From positions 22,332,454-22,396,453 of the forward strand of contig CM060201.1 in assembly GCA_030562195.1 (NCBI GenBank): a stretch of 64,000 nt of DNA. The letters are read 5' to 3'. The stretch's first letter is position 1, and each line of letters begins with the position of its first letter. Shown piece by piece: positions 46,331-57,953 of this stretch. Origin of the DNA: Nipponacmea schrenckii (lineage: Eukaryota > Mollusca > Gastropoda > Lottiidae). The translations under genes and the position numbers were made by a program. Under the pieces are notes generated by a model, which was given only the letters and a program-made list of their open reading frames with translations, was not told the origin of the DNA and did no database searches.

Positions 46331-46649
46331 GTGAATAGTTCAGTAGGTTATCTCAACTGGGGGTTTATCAGGTGGCGTTAACAGAGATAAACGATGTTTA
46401 TACTAGTACAATTTAATATCAGGTTGGATAAACAACATATCATCTGATATAAACAATAGGTCAGGTCACCATAAACACATCTAATAGCTTTAACAAGATT
46501 GTAAATTTCCCCTTAGATTAAAACGATAGAAATTGGTTTTCTAGCATTGAAATGTGTAGGCAAATCAATTTTATGGCATGCTGTTTTTCAGGAATTCCTG
46601 AAATAACTGAATTATTTTAAGTCACTGCATGAGCAAAGTCATAAAAGGT

Positions 46650-47590
46650 GTAGTTTTAGTTCAAGAACGACAGACGTCTGATTGAAAAAGGTACAAATTG
46701 ATGCTATCAATGTCCCTGATACACATAAAAAGTTTAGAAAACCTCTTATTCAACCAATAAACTAACAAACAAGGAAGATAATGAGGACTGCTAGTCCTAA
46801 AGATAGGTCCACTGCATAAAATGTCTGTAATAGCTAGCAACTTATTCTTTGAATATCAAAGAGTGAATTGAAGTATCAAGTTCTGGCACCTTATTCTCAA
46901 AAAGTAACTAGGTTTAGTGTTCCAGTCATCTGATTGGTCAATAACTAAATTTTATTTTGAATTGAGCTTTATTATCCAATCAGATGACTGTATTTGAGAA
47001 TTTAAATTCAACAGTCCTGGATTCTGAAAACGTAACTTATGTTCAGCATTCCAGTCATGTGATTGGTCAATCCCTAAATTATATTTTGAAATGAGCTTTA
47101 TTATCCAATCAGATTACTGTATTTGATAATAAGGCCCCAGAAGTTAGAATGTGTATTAACCACATCAAAATGAGCACTACATTTAAAAAAATATCTTAAA
47201 TCATTACAATAATCAATAATAAATAAATTTTTATATCAATAAAATCACTGGTATAATCATCTTTGGCAAATGGAGGTAACTCTTAATATATAATTAATCA
47301 AACAATCTTGTTAAACTGATTGTATCTGACAGCGTCAATTAGCACCATTCCAATTTTCAATCAGATATCTGTGGTTCCTGGAATTCCAATAAAACTAAGT
47401 ATTTAATTATGCGACTCATTGTGAAGGGCCTAATGTGATAAAAGCACATTTTTGCAATATGAAAAAAATATTTTAAGTGGACTTATAGGAACCACAAACT
47501 TCTGACTGAAAAATGGAACTGCGCAAATTAAGGCTATCAGTGTCCCTGATACACATAAAGGATTCAGAAATCGTTTACAAATCCTTCTCA
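46650..47590. mobile_element. Two degenerate copies of the palindromic TTAA MITE
   Basis: The right half lies at about 46,670-46,745 ('gatgctatcaatgtccctga', 'tacacataaaaagtttagaa'). A near-complete but decayed copy lies at about 47,320-47,590 ('cagcgtcaattagcaccatt', 'ggttcctggaattccaataa', then 'ctatcagtgtccctgataca'). Between them a direct repeat of about 130 bases recurs ('gtcatctgattggtcaata' near 46,925 and 'gtcatgtgattggtcaatc' near 47,055). Confidence 0.7.
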
Positions 47591-47934
47591 AATGTAAATG
47601 ACGATAAATCTGTTTAGTTTTCTGTATTTTATTTCAGTCAGTCTCAAGTAAGAAAAACTCACAGAAAAATTCACAGGAGACAGATTTTTAAAGATCTAAC
47701 CATTTCACCCTTAACGAACTCTAAATCATTAAAAAATTAACAAGTAAAATTCTGAACTAGTTGATAATAATCTGTAAATAGTGGTAAACATAAACAAATA
47801 TACAAAATTATCGCCATAGAAACTTGTTATAATTAATATAAGTAACCCAGTGAAACAATTAAAAATACAAGATTCTGAGCTAATTTGATTGTTGTCATTC
47901 TCATGATAATAAATAGTAAAAACTGCATTTTACA

Positions 47935-48250
47935 TGGGTCAAAATTAGGTCCAATACACGGGGACATGGTCCTGTCTAACATTCAGTCTATGGGGACTAA
48001 CATAGACTCTATATTTTATGTGGGTCGGAATTAGAACCAAAACACAAGGAAATGGTCCTGTCTAACATTCAGTCCATGGGGACAAACATAGACTCTATAT
48101 TTTATGTGGGTCCGAATTAGAACCAAAACACAAGGAAATGGTCCTGTCTAACATTCAGTCCATGGGACAAACATAGACTCTATATTTTATGTGGGTCCAA
48201 TTTACACAAGGATGGTCCTGTCTAACATTCAGTCCATGGGGACAATACAA
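47935..48250. repeat. About 85-bp tandem repeat
   Basis: Three to four units of 'gactctatattttatgtggg', 'caaggaaatggtcctgtcta' and 'acattcagtccatggggaca'. Confidence 0.9.
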
Positions 48251-48344
48251 TAAAGATATGTCTAAAAATTAAACAATACGATATGAAACTTCTAAAATTC
48301 AAAGTATTTGGGACAAAGATTATTTTAGGTTTCCAACATGAAAA

Positions 48345-48485
48345 GAGCGTCTTGACGTTGTGCTGTGCGCGTTTCGTTTAAGATCACTCAACAGTTGGAA
48401 ATCGCAACAAGAGAAGGTTTAAGCTGCTGTCCTGGAAAAATTTCCCTCATTGCACACTGCATGGGGATTATAAATGGAAGCAATT
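48345..48485 (+). mobile_element. SINE 3' fragment
   Basis: 'aacagttggaaatcgcaaca', 'gctgctgtcctggaaaaatt' and 'tccctcattgcacactgcat' match the 3' half of the SINE at 900-1,275. Confidence 0.78.
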
Positions 48486-48714
48486 CTATGTATTGAGCCT
48501 TGAATTACAAATAATCATGAAGTCAAAATGACCATATCTTACAAGAGGGTTGTCTGTACTCATTTTGATTGGCCGGTTTAAAATCAGGTGACATCATAAA
48601 TATTAATTATATCCAATCAAAATACACGTGAATAAATCCTATAGGTTTATGTAAAAGGGGAGCAAACTTTTGTCAAAACAACAATTCAACAACGTACATT
48701 TCTTAACTCAAATT

Positions 48715-49505
48715 TCAAACTGTTAAAATGGTGCACAATATATCAATTGTAGAGTGATCTAGAAATACGACTGTTAAAATAGTTCTCAATACATCAATTG
48801 TAGAGTGATATAGAAATACTACTGTTAAAATAGTTCTTAATACGTCAATTGTAGAGTGATATAGAAATACTACTGTTAAAATAGTTCTTAATACATCAAT
48901 TGTAGAGCGATATAGAAATACCACTGTTAAAATAGTGCTCAATACATCAATTGTAGAGTGATATAGAAATACCACTGTTAAAATAGTTCAATACATCAAT
49001 TGTAGAGTGATATAGAAATACCACTGTTAAAATAGTTCTCAATACATCAATTGTAGAGTGTATAGAAATACCATGTTAAAATAGTCCACTTGTAGAGGAT
49101 ATAGAAATACTATGTTAAATAGTGCTCAATACATCAATTGTAGAGTGATATAGAAATACTACTGTTAAAATAGTACTCAATACATCAATTGTAGAGTGAT
49201 ATAGAAATACTACTGTTAAAATAGTGCTCAATACATCAATTGTAGAGCGATATAGAAATACTACTGTTAAAATAGTCTCAATACATCAATTGTAGAGTGA
49301 TATAGAAATACTACTGTTAAAATAGTTCTTAATACATCAATTGTAGAGTGATATAGAAATACTATTGTTAAAATAGTGCTCAATACATCAATTATTGTAG
49401 AGTGATATAGAAATACCACTGTTAAAATAGTGCTCAATACATCAATTGTAGAGTGATATAGAAATACCACTGTTAAAATAGTGCTCAATACATCAATTTT
49501 TGAGC
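48715..49505. repeat. Second 51-bp minisatellite, about 16 copies
   Basis: Units read 'ctcaatacatcaattgtaga', 'gtgatatagaaataccactg', 'ttaaaatagtg'. The period is 51 bases, so the minus strand reads STILTVVFLYHSTIDVL over and over. It is unrelated in sequence to the 51-bp array at 2.5 kb. A few units are short of whole length (around 49,060-49,110), which breaks the open frame. Confidence 0.93.
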
Positions 49506-49794
49506 GTTTTTGATAAAAAGTTACAACAGAAACTAAAAATAAATTTCGTAGCTCAGTTATGCATAGCTTTATATTTTGTACTAGCTTAAAGTAAACTGTC
49601 AAACATTTAAGAAAGACATCAAAATGGCAAGGAAATTTATTCATTGTATGTAATATGTATACCAATATTGAAAAATTCCAATAAAACTTTGTCAATATGC
49701 CAAGATTTTAACAAGAATGGTGGTCCAACCCGACAGCAACTAAACTATGTTTAGTTCTTACATGAAAAAAAAAAAATCAAAATGGTTGTGAACT

Positions 49795-50035
49795 ACATTG
49801 GTGTTTGTTATTTCCATGTAAGAACCATACGTAGTTTCGTGTGTGTTATTTCCATGTAAGAACCATACGTAGTTTCGTGTTTGTTATTTCCATGTAAAAA
49901 CCATACGTAGTTTCGTGTTTGTTATTTCCATGTAAGAACCATACGTAGTTTCGTGTGTGTTATTTCCATGTAAGAACCATACGTAGTTTCATGTGTGTGT
50001 TATTTCCATGTAAGAACCATTATACATAGTTTTGT
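49795..50035. repeat. 38-bp tandem repeat
   Basis: Six units of 'gttatttccatgtaagaacc' plus 'atacgtagtttcgtgttt'. It lies about 90 bases past the TMEM53-like stop codon. Confidence 0.92.
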
Positions 50036-50127
50036 TTGAACCGACACAATTATGCTACTAAATCAAAGGATTATTTTTAAGTCTGGTACATCCAGTCAAA
50101 TCAACAATTCTCAATTACCTGCCCTTT

Positions 50128-51432
50128 TTAATGTGTGATCTTTGATGTTATCTTCTGTTTCTCTTCCTCGAAATTCTCTTTGTTTTCTGTGTGGACCGAA
50201 CCCAGTCCGATGGAATCCATGAAAGTCAAAATGGATTCCACATATTCATCTGGGTGGTGGTGGAAGTGACTGACGTGGGGTGTATTTTGCCAACATCTGG
50301 TCTGAACAGGCACGCCCTTCGCTTCCCATTTTTTCATCACTCGTTCAATATTTTTGTCCACGCCTATAGGGTCAGCTCGTGAATATAACATCAAGGAAGG
50401 TAACTCTAGAGGGTTGTTATGAAAAAGCTCCGATGATGCAATATAATATTTGGTTACACTGTTTTTGAACAATTTTAAATAATTTTCAATTGAAATTTGC
50501 GAAAGTTTTTGAATAATTTTGTTGCTGAATAAAGCATTAGCAAATCCTGAGGGTACACCTTCAAAATCGACAGGGCTATCGAAAATTTGACCCAATAATC
50601 GTTTACGAACATCCGAATATTTTTCAATATTATTCTCCATCTCAACCAACATCTCGCCACAAACGTAGCCTCCAACTGAAAATCCATGGATGATGAGAGG
50701 CTTTGATTTCTGCTCCGATTCTTGTAAAATTCTAAGAGTTTTTTTTATAACACCCTGAGCTTTTTTGGGTCGAAGAACCTCTGAAGGGCTGACACGGATA
50801 CTCAGAACGTCAAATCCCTGACTCGAGTATAAATTTCTATACTTGGCTATGTGACGATCTTTTGCTAGCAACCAACTGAACAGAATGACAAGTGGACGTG
50901 GTTTCGAACTCGGTGTTGCTATTGTTTGAAGTAGAAGATTAGTATCAATGCGTTTGTTGACAGTTGTTTCCGTGGAAATCCATCGTGAACAGAAGGTAGA
51001 AATTATTGAGTTCTGAAATTAGACAAAAGGGTATTTAGAATGGCTCTAAAATTGCAAATGCCCAAAATAAAATGAAGTGGGCAAATGGGGTAAAAAAAAA
51101 TGACCCACATATTGAACAGAAAATGACCCACATGTCAAATACAAAATGACCCACATGTCAAATACAAAATGACCCACATGTTAAACTGCAAAAGATAGAA
51201 ACTTCAGACCAAAAATGACGGCCCACATTTTGGAAAATCTCCCCTATGAAAAGTTTGATCTTGACATTTTCAGCAACGTGTAATAATTTTTAGCACTGTC
51301 TTAGATTCCCATTTTTTTGGCAAGAATCGGTCAATGTAGGCTAGCAGACTATCATTTTGACAACTTTTATTGCTAGAAAACATTTTACTATACCTTTCGA
51401 AATCCCAATTGTCTAAACATCGTACTCGCCAT
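50128..51432 (-). CDS. TMEM53: TMEM53-like alpha/beta hydrolase (DUF829), 2 exons
   Basis: Exon 1, 51,432-51,394, encodes MASTMFRQLGFRK. Exon 2, 51,012-50,128, carries the rest in phase 0; total 307 residues (human TMEM53 is 277). The fold is read from PRPLVILFSWLLAKDRHIAK, the nucleophile elbow GFSVGG in HGFSVGGYVCGEML, the acid region LMLYSRADPIG, and the histidine region TPHVSHFHHHPDEYVESIL, giving a Ser-Asp-His triad as expected for an alpha/beta hydrolase. The family has a nuclear-envelope member in vertebrates that restrains BMP signalling; its enzymatic substrate is unknown. The N-terminus could be a mitochondrial or membrane-targeting segment. Intron 1 holds a small 22-bp repeat. No clear AATAAA follows the stop. 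Confidence 0.93.
51095..51185. repeat. 22-bp repeat in the TMEM53-like intron
   Basis: Three to four units of 'aaatgacccacatgtcaaat' with a two-base spacer, inside the intron 51,013-51,393. Confidence 0.88.
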
Positions 51433-51749
51433 TTTAGTTAAAAGTTTGCGAAATCAATGCCTTGGAGCAGAAAGATAGAAAGAAGAATGACGATGACTTT
51501 GAATCAATATTCATCCATCACGCCATGTTTTATTTGCCCTTTGACCTCTGACCTAATGAAATATCGGCCAATCGGAAACAAGGAATTGACATCTTTCGCT
51601 TTTGTCAACATTGAAAGGTTAAAGGGATGGTACGACCACATCATTCTAGGGGTGCGGTTTACGAATATGACTGAAAAGGTTCTCGAACACATATTACCAC
51701 ATTTGTTTAGAGTGATAGCTTGGATGTTAAAAACCATTAGTTAATGGCC

Positions 51750-52415
51750 ATATAAGCACTTACCGGGGACACGGAATTACTTGATGCTAATGCATAATAG
51801 CTCATGACACCCTCAGGACGTGACTTACTGTACCTGTGCTGTAAAGGGGGAAATATTTTTGGTACAATCTCAGGCTTAGCTATTGAAAACAACTATGTAG
51901 AAAAAATAATCTTTAATTCATACAACTATAATTGGAGTACAAAAATATTTTTTAAAATAAATTTTGTATCTAACTTCGTTTGGCTGGATAAAATATGAAA
52001 TTTAACAAAACCACCCCTAATACTTCAATTGAACTGTTCTAAACATACACGAATCTAAATTAATTCAATTGAATGTAAGCACCTGCAGAAGAATTCATAA
52101 AAAGATTTAAGGGGGGAGATATTTCTGAGAAGTCAAATTTAATTCTCAGATAGCACTTTGGGTATTAATTTAAGTTAATTAATCAAGGTTGGACCATAAT
52201 TCCTGACAATCTCAGACAGACATGAGCACAATATTTGCTGAAGCTGCCAGTTAACAATTTTGCCTGTTGACTTCCAGAGAAATCCACTATTTTTCAGTCT
52301 AATATATATACATGTATCAAAAACTAGAATGTCAAATATAAATTCGTATCAAAAATATAAACACTTTAAATATTTATCAAAAACAACCATTAATATATCT
52401 AACATACCTTAACAT
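51750..52415. other. No gene seen
   Basis: AT-rich. Open frames up to 64 codons without motifs. Inverted microhomologies are present but no bounded element was found. Confidence 0.5.
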
Positions 52416-52418
52416 TAA

Positions 52419-52633
52419 AGGGACAGTTTCGCCATTTTTTGGCTTTGATTTGGGTCTTGAATATATGTTTATAATCTTCAAATGTACTAGAAATAATTCC
52501 CCACACACATAGATCTGAAGACTGAAATTTCGACAGTGAGCTGAGAACTCCTTTTCTTATTTAGCAAAAATAAAAAATTTCACGTTTCTGAGACAAAATT
52601 TTGATTGGTCAAAAGATAAGCGCTCTTGTCCCT
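52419..52633. mobile_element. TTAA-flanked MITE, 215 bp
   Basis: Left end 'agggacagtttcgccatttt' next to TTAA at 52,415-52,418; right end 'cttgtccct' next to TTAA at 52,634-52,637. The left end matches the right end of the element at 21,758-22,504 ('agggacagattcgccatttt'), so the two are one family; this copy lacks the tRNA-like array. Confidence 0.8.
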
Positions 52634-52639
52634 TTAAAC

Positions 52640-53610
52640 ACAGCAATATGACTGGTTACAAAAACACATCTAAAAGCTAATAAATTGTTTTTAAGGCTTC
52701 AATTTGAATCATTCTAATTTTTCATCAAATTTCTATTGTTTCTAGAATTATAGAAATGTTTACCGTATAATTCCATGAATAGTGCGCATGTTTTTACCCT
52801 AAAATGGGCCCAACAAAGAGGGGGTGCGCACTTTAAACAGTTGATTCACTTCACTAATATAGCTACATAAAGCGACGTCACCAAATGCATGGTTTTTAAA
52901 TACTTGTCTTATTCTATGCAGACACAAATAAAAAATGGAATGATATTAAAAACATCACAGAGTACCCCGGTAAATAGCTTCAATAAAATATAAAATCAAC
53001 ATAACACAACTTATTCAAGAACATCATAAACAACACGAAAATTTTAAGTTTCTATGAAATTCTGCAAAAACGTCATTTCAAAGATTTTAAAGAGACTGAC
53101 CAGTGCTTGAACACAAAAAATAATATATTACCAACAAAATACAGTTGTCATAGTGTTCACAAATTCACAACGAAATTTTTCAAAGTTTTTTAAAAGGCCA
53201 TGGTTTGCCATTTTCTGAGGTTGATTTAGATCTTGGATAGAAGTAAATAGTTCTACTAAAACTGCAAAAAAATCAAATCTTCTAAAATACTTCCAAAAAA
53301 GAAATATTTTCCCACACATATTTACCATATATGGCGTCAAATCAAAAAAGGACAAGTTGTCATAGTAACTTTCAAACAATGCTAATTCTAGCCAAACATA
53401 AATTAGAGGGCTCAAATTTCACATGGTTTTATTTGAAAACAAATAAAATACCACAGAAGAAAGAGAGGAAGCCCTAGATCGTTGTAAATCATTATGTATA
53501 AATTTAAAATTCATTGGGTATCTAGTCATAAAAAAAATCTATAAATGTCATTTCATCGATGTCATAAAAGAATTGTAAGTTTTTTGAGACATTATACGAT
53601 TGGGTTAACG
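52640..53610. other. Downstream region of the SEFIR gene; no gene seen
   Basis: Contains a minus-strand AATAAA at 53,428-53,433, about 185 bases past the adaptor stop codon, as a likely poly(A) signal. Around 53,205-53,260 'tttgccattttctgaggttg' and 'gatcttggatagaagt' resemble the body of the MITE at 52,419, so another decayed copy is likely. Confidence 0.45.
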
Positions 53611-53615
53611 CCAAC

Positions 53616-56600
53616 TTAGGTTGTGATAAAAGTATAGAGTTTAGAACTGCGAAATACTGAAGTGGGTTTATCGTCATATTTAAACAAAAAGTAGCGATTT
53701 CTTATCCAATCAGGGACGTGTGTGGGTTTACTTCCATTAATCAGCACAGGTATAAGACCTTTTGAGGCGGCACCTTTTTTAAACTTTCTCTCCACCAAGC
53801 TATAAATCTGTTTTTGCGCCTCGCGGTGATCCATCTTGCTTTTTAAACGAAAAAAGTCTCTAAATGTAAATTTCCGTGCAGAGTACTCAAGATAACCTTC
53901 TGTTGCCACCATAATGACCCAGTCACACTGAAAAAAATATTCATATCACAAAAATAAAAAATAATAATAGAATCTAATTGAAAATACTGATGCAGGTAAC
54001 TTCACAGTTCATGAGGGAACATATTCTAATTGGAATTCTGTTCAATACTTCAAAAGATACTACTAGATAGGTTGAGACAGTGCTGTTGATTCAAATGTAT
54101 TTGCCAGTCATGTCTGATCGGAGTTCCAAAATGACATCTTTCTATTCAATGATTAAAAATTCTATTCATATATTTTACAATGTCCCTACCCCACCCCATA
54201 CTAGAATACAGTCAGGGGTAGGGATACACTTTGCCCTTTTTTGAATAATGCCTTTAAGCCAATTATATTCACTAGAATAAGTCATACATACTTGCATAAA
54301 TATCTGTTTTAACCATGTTTTTTGATCCAACTGAATTTTGTTAATCTCAGCTACACTAGGAGCTGGCACAACCTTCAATTCTTCCGGGAGATAAGCCACG
54401 CATCCAACATTATGTTTACCAAGATCACTAACTAGATTCTTAACAATGTTGGAGGTCGTTTCGTCACTGGTAGAGGTCACCAAAACTCGTACAGGTCTTG
54501 TTCTTTCTGAAATATACATTATTTTTAGTTTTAATTTCACACCAGTTTTTCCCGATGGTAAAACAGAAGAAAGTGGTGTGTACATGGACCTAATTTGAAT
54601 TTAGAAATCTGCTATAAACCAGCCTCATTATTTCTCCGAATAAATCTTTTGTTAATTAAATTTTCAGCTTTACCTGAGATACTTGGCAGAAGTCTTGAAT
54701 TGGCTTCTTCACCCAAGATGATCTCTGTGTCCTGTTGAAGGTCAGAGTTCACAGTTCCACTGACCAAGCTTGGTGGCACAAATGATACCTCATCACTGGT
54801 TTGGCTTGTTACTGGTCCAGTGACATGAGAGCTAGATACGATTGATGGTGGAAAGAATCCCTGACTATCTCTCTCAAATAATTCGTTTCCATGACTATCT
54901 CTGTCAAGTGATTCGTTTCCATGACTATGTCTCTCATTTGATTCGTTTCTATGACCATCTCTGTCAAGTGATATGTTTCCATGACTATCTCTCTCAAATA
55001 ATTCGTTTCCATGACTATCTCTGTCAATTGATTCGTTTCCATGACTACCTCTGTCAATTGATTCATTTCCATGACTACTTTTCACCATGACTACCTCTGT
55101 CAATTGATTCATTTCCAAGACTATCTCTATCAAGTGATCTGTTCCTTTCAGGAAGATAAGTAGCAATGTCTTCCATCTGTATATTCTCACTCTGTTCTGG
55201 TGCCATTACAATATTAGGGTTCCTGGAATCTGCTTCAAAACTCTTAGACATAGTTTGATCAGGATCCACACTTCCTTGGTCATCAAGCGCAGAATCTCTA
55301 ATATTGAAAACGATTTCGGGCCCAGTATTTGGGTTTCCTTGATCTGTTTGAAAGTTTGAACTGGACAATGGTGAAATATTCAACTTGTTTATCCAGTCAT
55401 TAATTTCATCCTTTCTATTTTCAACCTGCAAACTAGTGGAGGGATACTGGCTGTTTTCAATGTCACTGAACACAGACTCGGCATAATTCAGGTCATTTTG
55501 TGACAAACTATACTGACTATACGACACCTCCGAAGGCGAGCAGTTCCAAGAGCTTTCTGTTGGCACTCTTGCATTCTGACCATGACCTTGTACATAACCA
55601 TGACCTATGAACTGACCTTGACCTTGAACTTGCATATGAGATTGACTTCTTTCATAAGATTTGAATGCTTTCAATGTGGCTGAAAAAAAATATTTCAGAA
55701 ATTTTAAGGTCAACTGGAAGATTCTGAGAGGTCAAAAAATTAGAGAATCGGGTTAGATAAAAGCTTACATGGACTGAAATGAATGGAGTTTTACATCCTA
55801 GTCTGTATCTAGGCCTGCTTACCTACCATCCACCAGGGGTCTTATTGGTTTAGATGCTTGCTGCATATGAAAATCTCTTAATTAAAAATAAGTTTAGGAA
55901 CAAAAACAGCCTTGACCTCTTTTAAATTTAAAACGGGCCAATCAACCTGCATTGAAGACTTAGTTTTCGTGATATTTGAATTGATGGAATCAAAGTTCTC
56001 TGATACATGTAAAAAATTTAGAAAAGCTCTTTATAATCCCTTTCAATCTAAAGATTTCCAAGGTAAAAAAATTGAAAAAAACAAACCTGGCCAAGCATCT
56101 AAAAGCTTGTTCAATCCATCAACTTCATTCTCAATTAAAAATACCACCAAGTCCAGATAACTCTTTCCTCTTTTGACTCCCTCAAACAGTACCAGCTTGG
56201 CTGGATGGGGAAACTGTCCAATATTCTGAAAAATAATATTTATATTGAGTTAACTCCCCTTAATATCAATTATTGCTTGTTATCCCTTTCAGAGAGTCAC
56301 CAATCATAACTAATAATTTTCTTTCAAGTATTTTGTTTATCATATCTGTATCTTTTCGGAGAGTTCACATAGCTAATAATGTTCATTTGGTAATTAGGTT
56401 TGTCATCTCAGCATTCCCTTTCAGATAGATAATAATGTTTATTTGGTATTTAGGTTTAACTCCCCTTAAGATCAATCTATTGCTTTGTTATCTCTTTCAG
56501 TCCCCAGAGTCCACATAGCTAATAATGTTTATTTGGTATTTAGGTCTGTCAACTCAGCATCTCTTTCAGAGAGTTCACAAAGCTAATAATGTTCATTTGG

Positions 56601-57251
56601 TAATTAGGTTTGACATCTCAGCATTCCCTTTCAGATAGATAATAATGTTTATTTGGTATTTAGGTTTGTCAACTCAGCATCTCTTTCAGAGAGTCCACAT
56701 AGCCAAAGATATTTAATAGGTTTATAGAATTGTCATCTCACTATCCTTTTCAGAGAATTCATATAGCTAATGATACTTATTTGGTATATAGGTTTGTCTA
56801 TTTAGTAATATCTTTTTCAGAGAGTCCACATAACAAATAATGTTTATTTGGTAATTTGGTTTGTCATCTCTGGACCTCTTTCAGAGAGTCCACATAGATA
56901 GCAATACTTTTCAGTTGTCAATTTGACATCCCTTTCATAGAGTCCACAAGTCTGACGTTGATTTGGTATCATAAAGTTAAAGAGCGTCCACTTACCGGTA
57001 GCTAATATTACCCGTGGGCACTTAATACTTACCAGAACCTCGACTGAATCTAATCCAAAATGGTTGCCTAGCCCCTGATAGTCTTTTATAGCATTCACCT
57101 CATCTTTAATATTAAGAAGAAGCGTGAATTCTTGCAAAACCCCGCGTGGTATGAACATAAGATTCAAGTATCGAGCTAAGTTAGGATTTGCATTTGGAAA
57201 TTTGGCAGTTAATCTTCTTAAGCCTTCTTGTTCCACTTCTGCAGTCGCCAT
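53616..57251 (-). CDS. Death-domain + SEFIR adaptor (CIKS/Act1-like), frame broken
   Basis: Exons: 57,251-57,033; 56,225-56,087; 55,679-54,674; 54,506-54,292; 53,927-53,616. Exons 1-2 encode a death domain: FTLLLNIKDEVNAIKDYQGL, GNHFGLDSVEVL, then KLVLFEGVKRGKSYLDLVVF and GLNKLLDAWP. Exon 3 is a disordered linker with a 10-residue repeat (RDSHGNESLD). Exons 4-5 are a SEFIR domain: RPVRVLVTSTSDETTSNIVK, CDWVIMVATEGYLEYSARKF, ending KGLIPVLINGSKPTHVPDWI, which lines up with the CIKS C-terminus. CIKS/Act1 couples IL-17 receptors to TRAF6; a death domain with SEFIR is an invertebrate layout as I recall it. Exon 3 is 1,006 bases where phases need a multiple matching 990: an extra 16 bases (55,079-55,094) put upstream and downstream in different frames. 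As written, translation stops at 55,075-55,077 and loses SEFIR. It may be a real null allele, an assembly error, or a repeat-length polymorphism. Confidence 0.88.
54845..55145 (-). repeat. 30-bp coding minisatellite in the adaptor linker
   Basis: About nine units of 'tcgtttccatgactatctct' plus 'gtcaattgat', encoding (RDSHGNESLD)n on the minus strand. Unit length is a multiple of three, so ordinary copy change keeps frame. One unit is abnormal: after 'ccatgactac' (55,069-55,078) the sequence 'ttttcaccatgactac' is inserted, adding 16 bases. Confidence 0.9.
56235..56945. repeat. About 65-bp degenerate repeat in the adaptor intron 1
   Basis: Units hold 'ctaataatgtttatttggta', 'tttaggtttgtcatctcagc' and 'ctttcagagagtccacatag'. 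About ten units. The word 'ctttcag' in each unit resembles a splice acceptor on the opposite strand of the gene. Confidence 0.85.
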
Positions 57252-57454
57252 TTTTCTTTTGGATCAATGCCAGATTTTTAGTTACATGCCATTTAAATCT
57301 TCAATATAAAAACAAACATCGAAATATTAGAAATACATGTAGAAACATTCTAAGATTATGACTCAACCATCAATATGTTGATTACAAAGAAAATATTATC
57401 GAATTAGTTAGAGGGGGGGGGGACTACTATCTTGTAGTTCCGGGAAAGCACGGG

Positions 57455-57575
57455 CCTAGGAATCAGACCTAATTTTTATTTCCTCGCACCGATCGGGATT
57501 TGGACCCACGGCACCTAGTCGCCTACCAGACGACAGTCCAACTCGCTAACCACTGAGCCATTCACCACCCTAAAA
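57455..57575 (-). mobile_element. Second type of tRNA-derived SINE head
   Basis: Minus strand: 'aatggctcagtggttagcga' then 'ggtccaaatcccgatcggtg', an A-box / B-box pair with unusual spacing. The body differs from the main SINE family in this window. Confidence 0.65.
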
Positions 57576-57953
57576 AAGTGGTTTCAGAACTCAGTTTTAA
57601 CGAGAAGTACTGTCGCCTACACAATTCAAATAAGGCAGACGCAACACAATAAAATGTGATGGAAGACTTCTGCCACCGATACTCAAGTATCCCTGAAGTA
57701 GGTGGTTAGATGAAATGTTAAACAACAAGACAATAATATAATTTTCGTAATGCAGTCAAGTTGATAATAGTGATCTATTTCCACCCAACAGAGCCACACC
57801 TATTATACTAAGGTATGCCAATGTCAAACTGTCTTCTTGCACACTAACCTACTACACATTGCAGTGCCCTTCTTCATTAACTGAATCTAAATTATTTCGA
57901 CATTGTCAACCAAAAACAAAAAAAGGATTTCAATAATTTAATTCAGTATTTAC

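Noticed and set aside
48715..49695. Open frames of 86 and 142 codons repeating STILTVVFLYHSTIDVL
   Set aside because: Same arithmetic effect in the second 51-bp array. Imperfect units break the frame.
51457..51744. 95-codon plus-strand frame opposite the TMEM53-like start
   Set aside because: No motif; the reverse strand is equally open; a TTAA-AGGG start at 51,619 suggests transposon-derived sequence. No partner end was found, so not called a MITE either.
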